DNA of 64,000 nucleotides, taken from Pseudomonas sp. RIT-PI-r (GTDB lineage: Bacteria; Pseudomonadota; Gammaproteobacteria; Pseudomonadales; Pseudomonadaceae). Positions 54,908 to 63,726 of this stretch are shown one piece after another (position 1 is the first letter of the stretch; the number at the start of each line of letters is the position of its first letter). The notes beneath the pieces were generated by a model. The model searched no databases. It was not told the DNA's origin and saw only the letters and a list, made by a program, of their open reading frames with translations. Position numbers and translations under genes: made by a program. Location of the stretch: contig NZ_LIGE01000024.1 in the NCBI RefSeq assembly GCF_001297015.1, positions 52,865 to 116,864 on the forward strand, given 5' to 3'.

Positions 54908-55390
54908 TCAGTGAGCCTTGAACAACGTCACCGACCCCACCTGATCACCCTGCACCGTCAACCGCAGCAAAGCTCGTGGCGTCGGTGCAGGCGGTGATGC
55001 CAGCCCGGCCTCGTCGAACAGCCGATTGAGTTGTTCCGCCGCACTCACCGCCCGAGGAAACCCCGCGAATGCCGAGGCTTGCAACAGCACTTCGGTCATT
55101 TCACCGGGCGCCAACCCCGAAGCCAGTCCTGTCTTGAGGTGCACACTCAATGGCGGGCCGACCATGCCTGACGCAACGATTGCGGCAAACGAAACCGCTT
55201 CCCTCAAGCGCGGGTCGAGGCCCGGACGGGCGTGCAAATGCCCGTAGACCACGCCAACCGCCAATTCACCCAGCGCGGGCACGGTGTGAAACAGTGCATC
55301 GAGGCGAGCGCCGCCATCGGGTACAAGTTCGGTAAAGGTCTGTCGGCCTTCGTGGTACAGCGAGGCCATGGGCGAGGGTTGGTTGTTCAT
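54908..55390 (-). CDS. Carboxymuconolactone-decarboxylase-like protein without the CxxC pair
   Basis: 160 residues from MNNQPSPMASLYHEGRQ, behind GAGG. The CMD fold is seen in LDPRLREAVSFAAIVASGMVGPPLSVHLKTGLASGLAPGEMTEVLLQASAFAGFPRA. The peroxidatic Cys-x-x-Cys of AhpD is absent (GMVGPPLSVH stands in its place), so it is closer to gamma-carboxymuconolactone decarboxylase or lactone-handling relatives. Substrate unknown. The gene is single, next to codA but separated by 116 bases. Confidence 0.85.
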   Translation of the reverse strand: MNNQPSPMASLYHEGRQTFTELVPDGGARLDALFHTVPALGELAVGVVYGHLHARPGLDPRLREAVSFAAIVASGMVGPPLSVHLKTGLASGLAPGEMTEVLLQASAFAGFPRAVSAAEQLNRLFDEAGLASPPAPTPRALLRLTVQGDQVGSVTLFKAH

Positions 55391-55506
55391 GGGGTAATCC
55401 TCAAGAAAATGAGGATGGCGGCTGATCAACTACGCACGAACTTCAGCATGAAGGAGCATCCATCGCAGGGGGGTGCCGGCGTCATTGCGACGCCGGTTTC
55501 TTCACC

Positions 55507-56742
55507 TTAGACGAACTCCACCACCGGCATCTGCCGTTTCATCAGCACTTTGCCTGCGCGAATCGAATACAGCGGCAAGCCCTGACTACGGATCACCTCG
55601 TAATCGCTGTCCGCCGACAGAATCAGCAAGTTCGCCGGGCGCCCCTGTTCCAGCCCGTAACGTTCGCCCAGATGCATGGCTTTGGCGCTGTTGTCGGTGA
55701 CCAGATCCAGCGCACTTTGCAGATTGCGATAGCCGAGCATGTGACAGATGTGCAGCCCGGCCTCGAGCACGCGCAGGATGTTGCCGTTGCCCAGCGGATA
55801 CCACGGATCGACGATGGAATCCTGGCCGAAACACACGTTCATCCCGGCTTCGAGCAACTCGTTCACACGGGTGACGCCACGGCGTTTCGGGAAGTTGTCG
55901 AAGCGCCCTTGCAGGTGAATGCTTTCGGTCGGGCAGGAGACAAAACTGATCCCGGAATGCCCGAGCAAGCGGAACAGTTTGGCGCAATAGGCGTTGTCGT
56001 AAGAACCCATCGCCGTGGTGTGGCTGGCGGTGACCAGCGCGCCCATGTCGCGGCTGCGCGCTTCTTCGGCGAGCACTTCGAGAAAGCGTGAATGCGGATC
56101 GTCGGTCTCGTCGCAATGCACGTCGACCAGGCAACCGGTGCGCTCGGCCAGATCCATCAAAAACTTCACCGAACTGACGCCCTGATCGCGGGTGTACTCA
56201 AAATGCGGAATGCCGCCAACCACGTCCGCGCCCATACGAATCGATTCTTCCATCAGCTCGCGGCCATTGCGGAACGACTCGATGCCTTCCTGCGGGAACG
56301 CGACGATTTGCAGGTCGATCAGGTGACGGCTTTCCTCGCGTACTTCGAGCATGGCTTTCAGTGCGGTGAGTTGCGGATCAGTGACGTCGACGTGGGTGCG
56401 CACGTGCTGAATGCCGTGCGCTGCCAAGGTCTGAATGGTTTTCTTGGCGCGGGTCTTGGTGTCTTCTTCGGTGATGGTGACCTTGCGCTCGCCCCAGCAT
56501 TCGATGCCTTCGAACAGCGTGCCGCTCATGTTCCAGCGCGGCTCGCCAGCGGTGAGGGTGGCGTCGAGGTGAATGTGCGGCTCGACGAAGGGCGGCACCA
56601 CCAGATTGCCGCCGGCGTCGAGGTCTTCCGGGCCCAGCGTCGGCGCTTCGGTCTGCCGGGCGATGCTGCGGATCAGGCCGTCTTCAAGGTGCAATTGGTG
56701 CAAACCTTCCTGGTTGCGCAGTCGGGCGTTGATGATATGCAT
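55507..56742 (-). CDS. codA: Cytosine deaminase
   Basis: 411 residues. Amidohydrolase metal ligands are visible in VEPHIHLDATL, VDVHCDETDDP, TASHTTAMGSYD and VCFGQDSIVDPW. The enzyme turns cytosine into uracil and ammonia in the cytoplasm, feeding pyrimidine salvage; the same enzyme acts on isoguanine in E. coli. It follows codB by 15 bases and ends with VVEFV. Confidence 0.95.
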   Translation of the reverse strand: MHIINARLRNQEGLHQLHLEDGLIRSIARQTEAPTLGPEDLDAGGNLVVPPFVEPHIHLDATLTAGEPRWNMSGTLFEGIECWGERKVTITEEDTKTRAKKTIQTLAAHGIQHVRTHVDVTDPQLTALKAMLEVREESRHLIDLQIVAFPQEGIESFRNGRELMEESIRMGADVVGGIPHFEYTRDQGVSSVKFLMDLAERTGCLVDVHCDETDDPHSRFLEVLAEEARSRDMGALVTASHTTAMGSYDNAYCAKLFRLLGHSGISFVSCPTESIHLQGRFDNFPKRRGVTRVNELLEAGMNVCFGQDSIVDPWYPLGNGNILRVLEAGLHICHMLGYRNLQSALDLVTDNSAKAMHLGERYGLEQGRPANLLILSADSDYEVIRSQGLPLYSIRAGKVLMKRQMPVVEFV

Positions 56743-56757
56743 CAGGCGAATCCTTTT

Positions 56758-58029
56758 TTATAAGTCTTGTAGTGGCGCGGCCGCGCTACGAGCGCCGAGC
56801 ACGCCGGTGACGATGACATACGTTAGCGCGGCAGCAGCGATCCCTACCAGCGGCGCGACCCACGGCGAGTTGAATGCGGCAACGGTACCGACCCCGTAGG
56901 CCCCGAGCCCCGGCCAGTTGAACGCCGGCAACCGTGCGTCGGCCAAGCGCGGATAGCGCCCGCGCCAGCGGTAGAAAAAGTCCGCCATGATCACCCCGCC
57001 AATCGGCGGAATCACCGTGCCGAGCAGAATCAGATACGGCACCAGCATGTCGTACATGCCCAGCAAGGCGAGCAGGGTGCCGATCACTGCGCCGGCGAGG
57101 GTCACGGTCTTGCGCCGGCCAGTGCGCAGCAGGTTGCAACCGGCGACGGCGAAGTTGTAGATGGTGTTGTCCTGGGTGCTCCAGATGTTCAGCAGCAACA
57201 TGGCCATCGCGGCCATGGCGAAACCTTGCAACAGCAGCACTTCAACCACGTCCGGTTGTTGATAGACGATGGCGCCGTAGGCGCCGATCAGCACCATCAG
57301 GCCATTGCCGATGAAAAAACCGATCAGGCTGGCCAGCACCGCGACTTTTGCCGAGCGCGAAAAACGTGTCCAGTTGGTTGCTTGCGTGGCGCCGCTGACG
57401 AAGGTGCCGAACACCAGGGTGATCGCGGTTGACCAGTCCAGCGAACCGCTTGGCACGACGCTGAGCAAACCCTCGAAACCACCGACTTTCACCGTCGCCA
57501 CCCACATCGACAGCATCAGCAGCAACATCATCGCCGGCACCGCGATGTACGAAAGAATCTCCAGCCCGCGATAACCGACGTACGCGGTGGCACAGAACAC
57601 CAGACCGAACAGCACCATCAAGCCGAGTACCGTGCCTTCGTTAAGATCGAAATATTTGCCAAGCACCACTGCGGCGGTCGCGGTGCCCCAGGCGTACCAA
57701 CCGATCTGGGTGAATCCGAGAATCAGGTCGCTGAGTTTGCTGCCGACTTCGCCGAAGCAGAAGCGCCCCATCAGTACCGAGTTGAGGCCGCTCTTGAAGG
57801 CGATGTAGCCGAGGCCTGCCGCGTAAAGACCCAGCAGCAGGTTGCCGACGATGATCACCGCCATCATCTCGGCGAAACCAAACGCCACGCCGAGCTTGCC
57901 GCCGGCAAACATGGTCGCGGTGAAAAACGTGAAGCCCAGTAACACCATCGCCGTGGAGGCCAGGCCTTTGCGCGCATGCATGGGGACTTCGCTGAGGGGG
58001 TAATCGTTGCCGGGAGCGTGCTGCGTCAT
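56758..58029 (-). CDS. codB: Cytosine permease (NCS1 family)
   Basis: 423 residues with about 12 membrane segments. NCS1 features are seen in ALVNYPLSEV-like N-terminus (NDYPLSEVPMHARKG), TQIGWYAWG and FSRSAKVAV. It imports cytosine by cation symport for the deaminase encoded directly downstream in the same codB-codA unit. Confidence 0.93.
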   Translation of the reverse strand: MTQHAPGNDYPLSEVPMHARKGLASTAMVLLGFTFFTATMFAGGKLGVAFGFAEMMAVIIVGNLLLGLYAAGLGYIAFKSGLNSVLMGRFCFGEVGSKLSDLILGFTQIGWYAWGTATAAVVLGKYFDLNEGTVLGLMVLFGLVFCATAYVGYRGLEILSYIAVPAMMLLLMLSMWVATVKVGGFEGLLSVVPSGSLDWSTAITLVFGTFVSGATQATNWTRFSRSAKVAVLASLIGFFIGNGLMVLIGAYGAIVYQQPDVVEVLLLQGFAMAAMAMLLLNIWSTQDNTIYNFAVAGCNLLRTGRRKTVTLAGAVIGTLLALLGMYDMLVPYLILLGTVIPPIGGVIMADFFYRWRGRYPRLADARLPAFNWPGLGAYGVGTVAAFNSPWVAPLVGIAAAALTYVIVTGVLGARSAAAPLQDL

Positions 58030-58165
58030 GGGGCGGTCCTTGCTGGAATAGAGGAGACGCGGGGGAGGGTTGCAGTGGTCGTGCCAAATGCCGGATGGCG
58101 CGGGTTATGTATAGACGAGACACGCCAGTCGGCGCGAAAACAGTGCACCTGAACACACTAAAGCC

Positions 58166-58311
58166 CAATGTAGGAGCTGCCGAAGGCTGCGATCTTTTAG
58201 ATCGTTCCCACGCTCTGCGTGGGAATGCAGCCCGGGACGCTCCGCGTCCCACTCCAAAGCCGAACGCGGAGCGTCCGTTGAGGCATTCCCACGCAGAGCG
58301 TGGGAACGATC
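58166..58311. repeat. Half of repeat family B fused to a long family C palindrome
   Basis: 58166-58199 is a single family B arm (ATGTAGGAGCTGCCGAAGGC to GCGATCTTTT). It abuts 58200-58311, a nested palindrome that closely matches 16706-16817. The abutment at GATC suggests one element interrupted the other. Confidence 0.88.
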
Positions 58312-58335
58312 GGTGTCAGGGGCATTTGGGGCCTG

Positions 58336-59148
58336 TCAGAGGAAGCGCATCAGGGCGGCAACGATGGCTTCGGGGGCATCTTCCTGAACGAGATGGCCGG
58401 CGTTGGCGATGGCGTGGAATTGCGAGCCGGGGATCATTTGGTGCAATGCGCGGCCACGCTCGATGGGAATCCACTGGTCTTCTTCGCCCCAGAGAATCTG
58501 CACCGGGCAGCGAATCGTCGGGTACAAACTTTCGGCCTCACGGGTATAGCGCTCGTCCATTTGCGCAATCTGCCGATAGAACGCCGCTTGCCCCGGATCA
58601 CCGAGCCACGGCCGCACGTAGGGCGCGAGTTCGTCATCAGGAATATCCCGGTGGATCGCCCCGCGAATATAAGTCGGCACGATGGCGCGCTGGATGTAAT
58701 CGGGCAGGCCGCTGAACGCCGCTTCATGCTGACGCACATGCTGCACGAACGGTGAACCCCACGGCGACAATGCCACCGGATCGATCAGCGTCAGGCTGCG
58801 GTAATCCTTGTTGTTGAGCAGATGCGCACGCAGCACGGTGGCACCGCCGAAGTCGTGGGCGACGACGTCGGGGTTTTGAATATTCCAGTGGTCGAGCAAC
58901 TGCGCCAACAGTTGGTTTTGCACGCCGAGGGAGACATCGGCGTCGGGTTGCTCGGAGCGTCCATAGCCCAGCAGGTCGAAGTAATGCACGCGATGCGTGG
59001 CGAAAAAGTGCGGCGCGATCCGATGCCACACGTATGACGAAAACGGCGTGCCATGCACGAACACCAGCGGCGGGCCGTCGCCGCGTATGGCGTAGCGTAT
59101 CTGTTGGCCGTTGAAGTCAAAGACCTGATCCAGCAGCCAGTCTGTCAT
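58336..59148 (-). CDS. Alpha/beta hydrolase with Asp nucleophile (haloalkane dehalogenase / epoxide hydrolase type)
   Basis: 270 residues from MTDWLLDQVFDF. The oxyanion loop is VFVHGTPFSSYVW; the nucleophile motif is VVAHDFGGA with Asp where lipases have Ser; the acid lies in LWGEEDQWIP and the base in NAGHLVQEDAP. These place it with dehalogenase- and epoxide-hydrolase-like enzymes; the substrate cannot be told. A 10-codon upstream extension to 59178 is possible but lacks support. Confidence 0.88.
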   Translation of the reverse strand: MTDWLLDQVFDFNGQQIRYAIRGDGPPLVFVHGTPFSSYVWHRIAPHFFATHRVHYFDLLGYGRSEQPDADVSLGVQNQLLAQLLDHWNIQNPDVVAHDFGGATVLRAHLLNNKDYRSLTLIDPVALSPWGSPFVQHVRQHEAAFSGLPDYIQRAIVPTYIRGAIHRDIPDDELAPYVRPWLGDPGQAAFYRQIAQMDERYTREAESLYPTIRCPVQILWGEEDQWIPIERGRALHQMIPGSQFHAIANAGHLVQEDAPEAIVAALMRFL

Positions 59149-59244
59149 GGGCCTGTCCTCTTGGCGGGTGGGAGCCAAAAAGCATAGGCGTAAAAAAACA
59201 GCCGTGAAGGCTGTTCTCTATTTCCCAGACAAAACACCAATCCC

Positions 59245-59333
59245 CCTGTAGGAGCTTCCGAAGGCTGCGATCTTTTGATTTTGCTTTTAAGAAACAGGAT
59301 CAAAAGATCGCAGCCTTCGGCAGCTCCTACGAG
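59245..59333. repeat. Inverted intergenic palindromic repeat, family B
   Basis: Inverted TGTAGGAGCTTCCGAAGGCT and AGCCTTCGGCAGCTCCTAC arms, with a further GATC-containing loop stem. Confidence 0.9.
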
Positions 59334-59349
59334 GGAGATCTACGTCAGG

Positions 59350-59706
59350 TTATTCACCGCGATAGATGCAACCGCTGGTGCACGTTTCGTGAATACGGAT
59401 CGCGCTTAGTTCCGGCAGTAATGGCTTCATTTCATTCCAGATGAATTTGGCCAGCACTTCACTGGTCGGGTTTTCCAGACCAGGAATGTCGTTCAGGTAG
59501 TTGTGATCCAGACGCTCGTACAGCGGCTTGAAGATCGCCTTGATTTCCGAGAAGTCACGGATCCAGCCAGTGTGCGGATCGAGGTCGCCGCTGAGGTGAA
59601 TCGCCACTTTGAACGAGTGACCGTGCAGACGTCCGCACTTGTGGCCGTCCGGGACGTGCGGCAGGCGGTGGGCGGATTCGAAGGTAAACTCTTTGAAGAT
59701 TTCCAC
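59350..59706 (-). CDS. queD: 6-carboxytetrahydropterin synthase QueD
   Basis: 118 residues. Zinc-binding histidines are in [11 protein letters not shown] and GRLHGHSF, and the catalytic Cys in [23 protein letters not shown] forms the typical end. It makes 6-carboxy-5,6,7,8-tetrahydropterin from 7,8-dihydroneopterin triphosphate in the queuosine (preQ0) pathway. The other queuosine genes are not in the window, and no preQ1 riboswitch is recognisable upstream. Confidence 0.95.
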   Translation of the reverse strand: MEIFKEFTFESAHRLPHVPDGHKCGRLHGHSFKVAIHLSGDLDPHTGWIRDFSEIKAIFKPLYERLDHNYLNDIPGLENPTSEVLAKFIWNEMKPLLPELSAIRIHETCTSGCIYRGE

Positions 59707-59791
59707 GGTAATTTCGGCTCTGTTCAGATGGCGTTCGCCGCAGCGATTCGGGCAGGCGGCGAGTTTACCAGCTTGTCTTTGGCCGTGCTGA

Positions 59792-60871
59792 CTAAAGGGT
59801 CAGCAAGCGCTCGGCGAGGCGACCATTGGCAGTCAGTTCGAGGAACTCATCGCCCAGGCGCCGGCTCTCGTCCATCGCCGCGTGCCAGTATTTCTGCCGG
59901 CTCGGCGCATCCCCCATAAAGCGTTTGAAGTCGTTGCGGTCAGGCAGTTTGCCGTAGGGCAGGCGCGCCAGATATTCCTTTGATGGCGCGAGCAACAGCA
60001 CGTCCTGCAGGCGCTCCACCGAGGCCTTGCGCCACGGCAGGGTCTTGTCGAACCAGCCGGGAATCACCCGGTCGGTGAAGTGCGGATAGAGCACGATGCC
60101 GTCGCCGCTGTAGGGCAAGTCGAGGTGGTAGTCGAGCAAGCCACCGTCGCGGAAGGTTCCCACACCGGCGCCCGGCAGATCACGCACGCCTTCCATGACC
60201 ATCGGAATCGAACCCGAGGCCAGCAGGGCCTGGCGCAAGTTACCGGCATTGAGCGTGACGAAACGCGACGGGAAATCGTTGAGTGCGTTGACCGGCGGCG
60301 CCAAGCGCGGGTCGTGGATGATCAGCCGTTCGAAGTGCCGCGACAGCCGTGCGCGACCGCGCAGGTTGTCGGCAATCACCGAGCCTAGCGCCAACCCGAG
60401 GCGACCGCGATGGTCATCGGCCAAGCGACCCTGACTTTTCACCACCATGATGTTCAGACGGTAATCGGCGTTGCTGAGGATGCTCTCGTCGCGGCCATCG
60501 AGCAGGTCATTGAGCATGCGCTGTGAGCTCTGGCTGATCTCGGCCATGGTCACGCCTTTATTGAAATTCTGCTCGGCGTACAGCTGGCCGAGACGGCGGA
60601 TACCCTCTGCGGCATTCGGCAGGCAGGCACTCGCAAAACGCCAGGAGCCGACCGAGGCACCGATCAGCGAACGCTCGCGCGGCGCGCCCGGCAGCCATTC
60701 ACCGAACAATGCCAGATCCAGTCCCTGAATGCCCAAAGCCTTCGGCCCACCAGCGGCGCCGGGCAGGGTGCCGACATCGGCAGCGTTCAGGCCCTGCGCC
60801 CGAATCCGCGCCATGGCACGCGGGCCGGCCTTGAGGGTGAGGGCGGGGAATTTGATGTGGATGGCGGTCAT
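59792..60871 (-). CDS. Patatin-like phospholipase-family protein
   Basis: 359 residues from [21 protein letters not shown] patatin-type Ser/Asp dyad is visible: GASVGSWR (nucleophile elbow Gly-x-Ser-x-Gly) and [12 protein letters not shown] (Asp-Gly-Gly). The early loop [12 protein letters not shown] would form the oxyanion hole. No signal peptide is seen, so a cytoplasmic lipid acyl hydrolase is likely. The frame opens 13 codons earlier at 60910 without support. Confidence 0.85.
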   Translation of the reverse strand: MTAIHIKFPALTLKAGPRAMARIRAQGLNAADVGTLPGAAGGPKALGIQGLDLALFGEWLPGAPRERSLIGASVGSWRFASACLPNAAEGIRRLGQLYAEQNFNKGVTMAEISQSSQRMLNDLLDGRDESILSNADYRLNIMVVKSQGRLADDHRGRLGLALGSVIADNLRGRARLSRHFERLIIHDPRLAPPVNALNDFPSRFVTLNAGNLRQALLASGSIPMVMEGVRDLPGAGVGTFRDGGLLDYHLDLPYSGDGIVLYPHFTDRVIPGWFDKTLPWRKASVERLQDVLLLAPSKEYLARLPYGKLPDRNDFKRFMGDAPSRQKYWHAAMDESRRLGDEFLELTANGRLAERLLTL

Positions 60872-60923
60872 ACCGGTCTCAATCGTTAGCAAGCGAACAA
60901 TTATAAGCACATGTTACAAAACC

Positions 60924-61013
60924 TTGTAGGAGTGAGCCTGCTCGCGATAGCGGTTTATCAGTCAAATAAGTGCTAACTGACACACCGCTATCGCGAGCAG
61001 GCTCACTCCTACA
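60924..61013. repeat. Inverted intergenic palindromic repeat, family E
   Basis: Inverted TGTAGGAGTGAGCCTGCTCG units between the divergent patatin and PepSY genes. Confidence 0.9.
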
Positions 61014-61048
61014 TGGGGATATATGTTGAGCTGGAGCAATGATGGCAA

Positions 61049-61064
61049 TTCAGTTTCAGTTAAG
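61049..61064 (+). promoter_or_regulatory. Candidate BqsR/CarR-type binding site
   Basis: TTCAG-N6-TTAAG differs in one base from the tandem site TTAAG-N6-TTAAG described for P. aeruginosa BqsR. It lies 56 bases before the first PepSY gene, at the expected place for autoregulation of the operon. Confidence 0.5.
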
Positions 61065-61119
61065 TTCAAATCGCTAAGGTGCCCACCGTAAAGCTGCACA
61101 TAAAAAATACGGAGACACC

Positions 61120-61428
61120 ATGAAAACCCTGACTGCCCTGTCCATTGCCGCGATCATCGGCTTCACTGCCAGCACCGTTCACGCCCGCGATCTCGGCCCT
61201 GATGAGGCCCTGCGTCTGCGCGACGCTGGTACTATCGTCTCCTTCGAGAAGCTCAATGCCACCGCGCTGAGCAAACATCCGGGCTCGACGATCACCGATA
61301 CCGAGCTGGAAGAACAGTACGGCAAGTACATCTACCAGATCGAGGTACGTGACCCGCAGGGGCTGGAATGGGATCTGGAATTAGACGCGGTGACCGGGCA
61401 GGTTCTCAAGGATCATCAGGATACGTAA
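61120..61428 (+). CDS. Small periplasmic PepSY-domain protein 1
   Basis: 102 residues. A Sec signal peptide (TALSIAAIIGFTASTVHA) is followed by one PepSY domain, RDLGPDEALRLRDAG through DLELDAVTGQVLKDHQD. It is paralogous to the next gene. Such small proteins accompany sensor kinases and may bind peptide or metal signals in the periplasm. The stop overlaps the next start (TAATG). Confidence 0.9.
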   Translation: MKTLTALSIAAIIGFTASTVHARDLGPDEALRLRDAGTIVSFEKLNATALSKHPGSTITDTELEEQYGKYIYQIEVRDPQGLEWDLELDAVTGQVLKDHQDT

Positions 61429-61739
61429 TGAAGGTTAATGTTCGCGCCACCCGCCGCACGGCGTGGGTGCTGGTGTTGTTTTGCTCGACGGCGATGGCCC
61501 GCGACCTCGGTCCGGACGAAGCCCTCAATCTGCGCAAGCAGGGCGTGATCCTGCCGCTGGAGCAGGTGCTGCAGCAGGCGATGGATCGCTATCCCGGCGC
61601 GAAGCTGCTGGAAGTCGAGCTGGAAGAAAAACACGATATCTATATTTATGAAGTTGAATTGCTGACTGCCGAAGGCGTGGCCCGCGAGCTGCACCTGAAG
61701 GCCGCTACCGGCGAACTTGTGAAAGACAAGGAAGATTGA
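61428..61739 (+). CDS. Small periplasmic PepSY-domain protein 2
   Basis: 103 residues from MKVNVRATRRTAWVLVLF. Signal peptide, then RDLGPDEALNLRKQG, an acidic stretch ELEEKHDIYIYEVELL and LHLKAATGELVKDKED. It overlaps gene 1 by one base and precedes the response regulator by 3 bases, so all four genes form one operon. The acidic patches could bind divalent cations, as inference. Confidence 0.9.
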   Translation: MKVNVRATRRTAWVLVLFCSTAMARDLGPDEALNLRKQGVILPLEQVLQQAMDRYPGAKLLEVELEEKHDIYIYEVELLTAEGVARELHLKAATGELVKDKED

Positions 61740-61742
61740 TCG

Positions 61743-62411
61743 ATGCGTTTGCTATTGGTGGAAGACCACGTACCGCTGGCTGACGAACTGCTCGCCGGCC
61801 TGCAACGCCAAGGCTATGCGGTGGATTGGCTGGCGGACGGTCGTGATGCGTTGTATCAGGGCAGCAGCGAGCCGTATGACCTGATCATTCTCGACCTCGG
61901 CCTGCCCGGCGTGCCGGGGCTTGAAGTGCTGGCCCAATGGCGTGCCAACGGTTTGGCGATCCCGGTGCTGATCCTCACCGCACGCGACTCCTGGGCCGAG
62001 CGCATCGAAGGGCTGAAGGCCGGTGCCGATGATTACCTGACCAAACCGTTCCATCCTGAAGAGTTGTACTTGCGCATTCAGTCGCTGTTGCGCCGTTCCA
62101 AGGGCCAGGCCAATCAACCGACGCTGAAGTCTGCCGGGTTGCATCTGGACGAGGGCCGCCAGTGCGTCATTCGCGATGGTGCCGACATCCAGCTGACCGC
62201 TGCCGAATTCCGCCTGCTGCGCTATTTCATGCTGCACCCTGAGCAGATCCTTTCCAAAAGCCATCTCGCCGAACACCTCTATGACGGTGAAACCGAACGT
62301 GACTCCAACGTTCTCGAAGTGCATGTCAATCACCTGCGCCGCAAGCTCGGCAAAAGCGTGATCGAAACCCGTCGCGGCCAGGGTTACCTGTTCGGCGGGC
62401 AAGCTTCGTGA
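61743..62411 (+). CDS. bqsR: OmpR-family response regulator (BqsR/CarR-like)
   Basis: 222 residues. Receiver: [14 protein letters not shown], acceptor Asp51 in [13 protein letters not shown], and Lys in [13 protein letters not shown]. The C-terminal winged helix has [31 protein letters not shown] and [20 protein letters not shown]. The order PepSY, PepSY, regulator, kinase is that of the P. aeruginosa bqs/car operon (PA2659-PA2656), a system linked to Fe2+ and Ca2+. The symbol rests on this context. Confidence 0.85.
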   Translation: MRLLLVEDHVPLADELLAGLQRQGYAVDWLADGRDALYQGSSEPYDLIILDLGLPGVPGLEVLAQWRANGLAIPVLILTARDSWAERIEGLKAGADDYLTKPFHPEELYLRIQSLLRRSKGQANQPTLKSAGLHLDEGRQCVIRDGADIQLTAAEFRLLRYFMLHPEQILSKSHLAEHLYDGETERDSNVLEVHVNHLRRKLGKSVIETRRGQGYLFGGQAS

Positions 62412-63721
62412 GGTCAATCCAGCGCCGCTTGAGCCTGGGCTTGATCAGCGTGATGGTGATCGTCGGCGTGGTGCTGGCGCAAACCAGTCTGTGGCTGTTC
62501 GAGGTCGGTTTGCAGCGCTACCTCGAAGCCGGTCTGCGCAACGACAGCGAAAGTCTGCTGGTGGCACTGGTGCGTGGCCCGAACGGTTTGCAACTGGATG
62601 AACGACATTTGTCACCGGCTTATCAGCGACCGTTTTCCGGGCATTACTTCCGCATCGATTTTGCCGACAGTCATTGGCGTTCGCGCTCGTTGTGGGATCA
62701 GGACCTGCCGCTGCTGGATCATCCCGGGCTGCACAGCAATCTGCAGTTGGGGCCGGACGGACAGCAGTTGCTGGTGCTGCGTTCGGACTATCGGCGACTG
62801 GGTCAGTCGATCTCGATCAGCGTCGCGCAGGATTACACGCCGGTCAACGAGAGCTTCCAGCGTATGCGTCAGATCGGCCTAGGGCTCGGTCTGGCGGCAT
62901 TGTTGTTGATTCTGTTCTTGCAGCGATTGACCGTGCGGCGCGCCTTGCGCCCACTGGAGAAGGCTCGCGAACAGATCGCGCAATTACAGCAGGGTCAGCG
63001 TTCACAGCTGGACGATCAGGTGCCGGTGGAACTGGAGCCGTTGGTGGCGCAGATCAACCATTTGCTCGCGCACACCGAAGACAGCCTCAAGCGTTCACGC
63101 AATGCCTTGGGCAATCTTGGGCATGCGCTGAAAACGCCGTTGGCGGTGCTGTTGAGCCTGGCCTCCAGCGAAAAACTCGATGCCCATCCTGAACTGCGCA
63201 AGCTGCTCAAGGAACAACTGGAACAGGTGCAGCAGCGGCTCAATCGCGAGCTCAATCGGGCACGATTGTCCGGTGATGCGCTGCCCGGTGCGTTGTTTGA
63301 TTGTGATGCGGAGTTGCCGGGATTGCTGGCCACGCTGAACATGATTCATGGCGAGCATCTGGCGTTGAGTTATGTCGCGCCGGCAGGGCAGCAGCTGCCG
63401 TGGGATCGTGAGGATTTGCTCGAGTTGCTCGGCAATCTGTTGGACAACGCTTGCAAGTGGGCGGATGCCGAAGTGCGCCTGAGCGTGATCGAGCGTACGG
63501 ACGGCTTTGCCTTGAGCGTGGAAGATGACGGCCCGGGGATTCCTGAAGAACAGCGCACTGAGGTGTTCAGCCGGGGCACGCGGCTGGATGAGCAAACCCA
63601 CGGGCATGGCCTGGGGCTGGGGATTGTCCGCGATATTGTCGAGACCTGGGGCGGGTTGCTGGTGTTGGGAGAGAGTGAGTGGGGCGGCTTGAAGGTGGTG
63701 ATCGAGTTGCCTCGGCGGTGA
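62408..63721 (+). CDS. bqsS: Membrane sensor histidine kinase (BqsS/CarS-like)
   Basis: 437 residues. TM1 at about 8-30 ([21 protein letters not shown]), a periplasmic domain of about 120 residues, TM2 near 157-176, a HAMP-like linker, the H-box [13 protein letters not shown] (His239) and ATPase motifs [26 protein letters not shown] and [13 protein letters not shown]. Its start overlaps the regulator stop by four bases. I do not see the RExxE iron motif described for BqsS in the periplasmic part, so the signal may differ or be read with the PepSY partners. Confidence 0.88.
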   Translation: MRSIQRRLSLGLISVMVIVGVVLAQTSLWLFEVGLQRYLEAGLRNDSESLLVALVRGPNGLQLDERHLSPAYQRPFSGHYFRIDFADSHWRSRSLWDQDLPLLDHPGLHSNLQLGPDGQQLLVLRSDYRRLGQSISISVAQDYTPVNESFQRMRQIGLGLGLAALLLILFLQRLTVRRALRPLEKAREQIAQLQQGQRSQLDDQVPVELEPLVAQINHLLAHTEDSLKRSRNALGNLGHALKTPLAVLLSLASSEKLDAHPELRKLLKEQLEQVQQRLNRELNRARLSGDALPGALFDCDAELPGLLATLNMIHGEHLALSYVAPAGQQLPWDREDLLELLGNLLDNACKWADAEVRLSVIERTDGFALSVEDDGPGIPEEQRTEVFSRGTRLDEQTHGHGLGLGIVRDIVETWGGLLVLGESEWGGLKVVIELPRR

Positions 63722-63726
63722 ACCTT

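Noticed and set aside
7973..61013. Repeated intergenic palindromes as CRISPR arrays
   Set aside because: Copies are paired and inverted, scattered singly over the window, not regularly spaced with unique spacers, and no cas genes are present.
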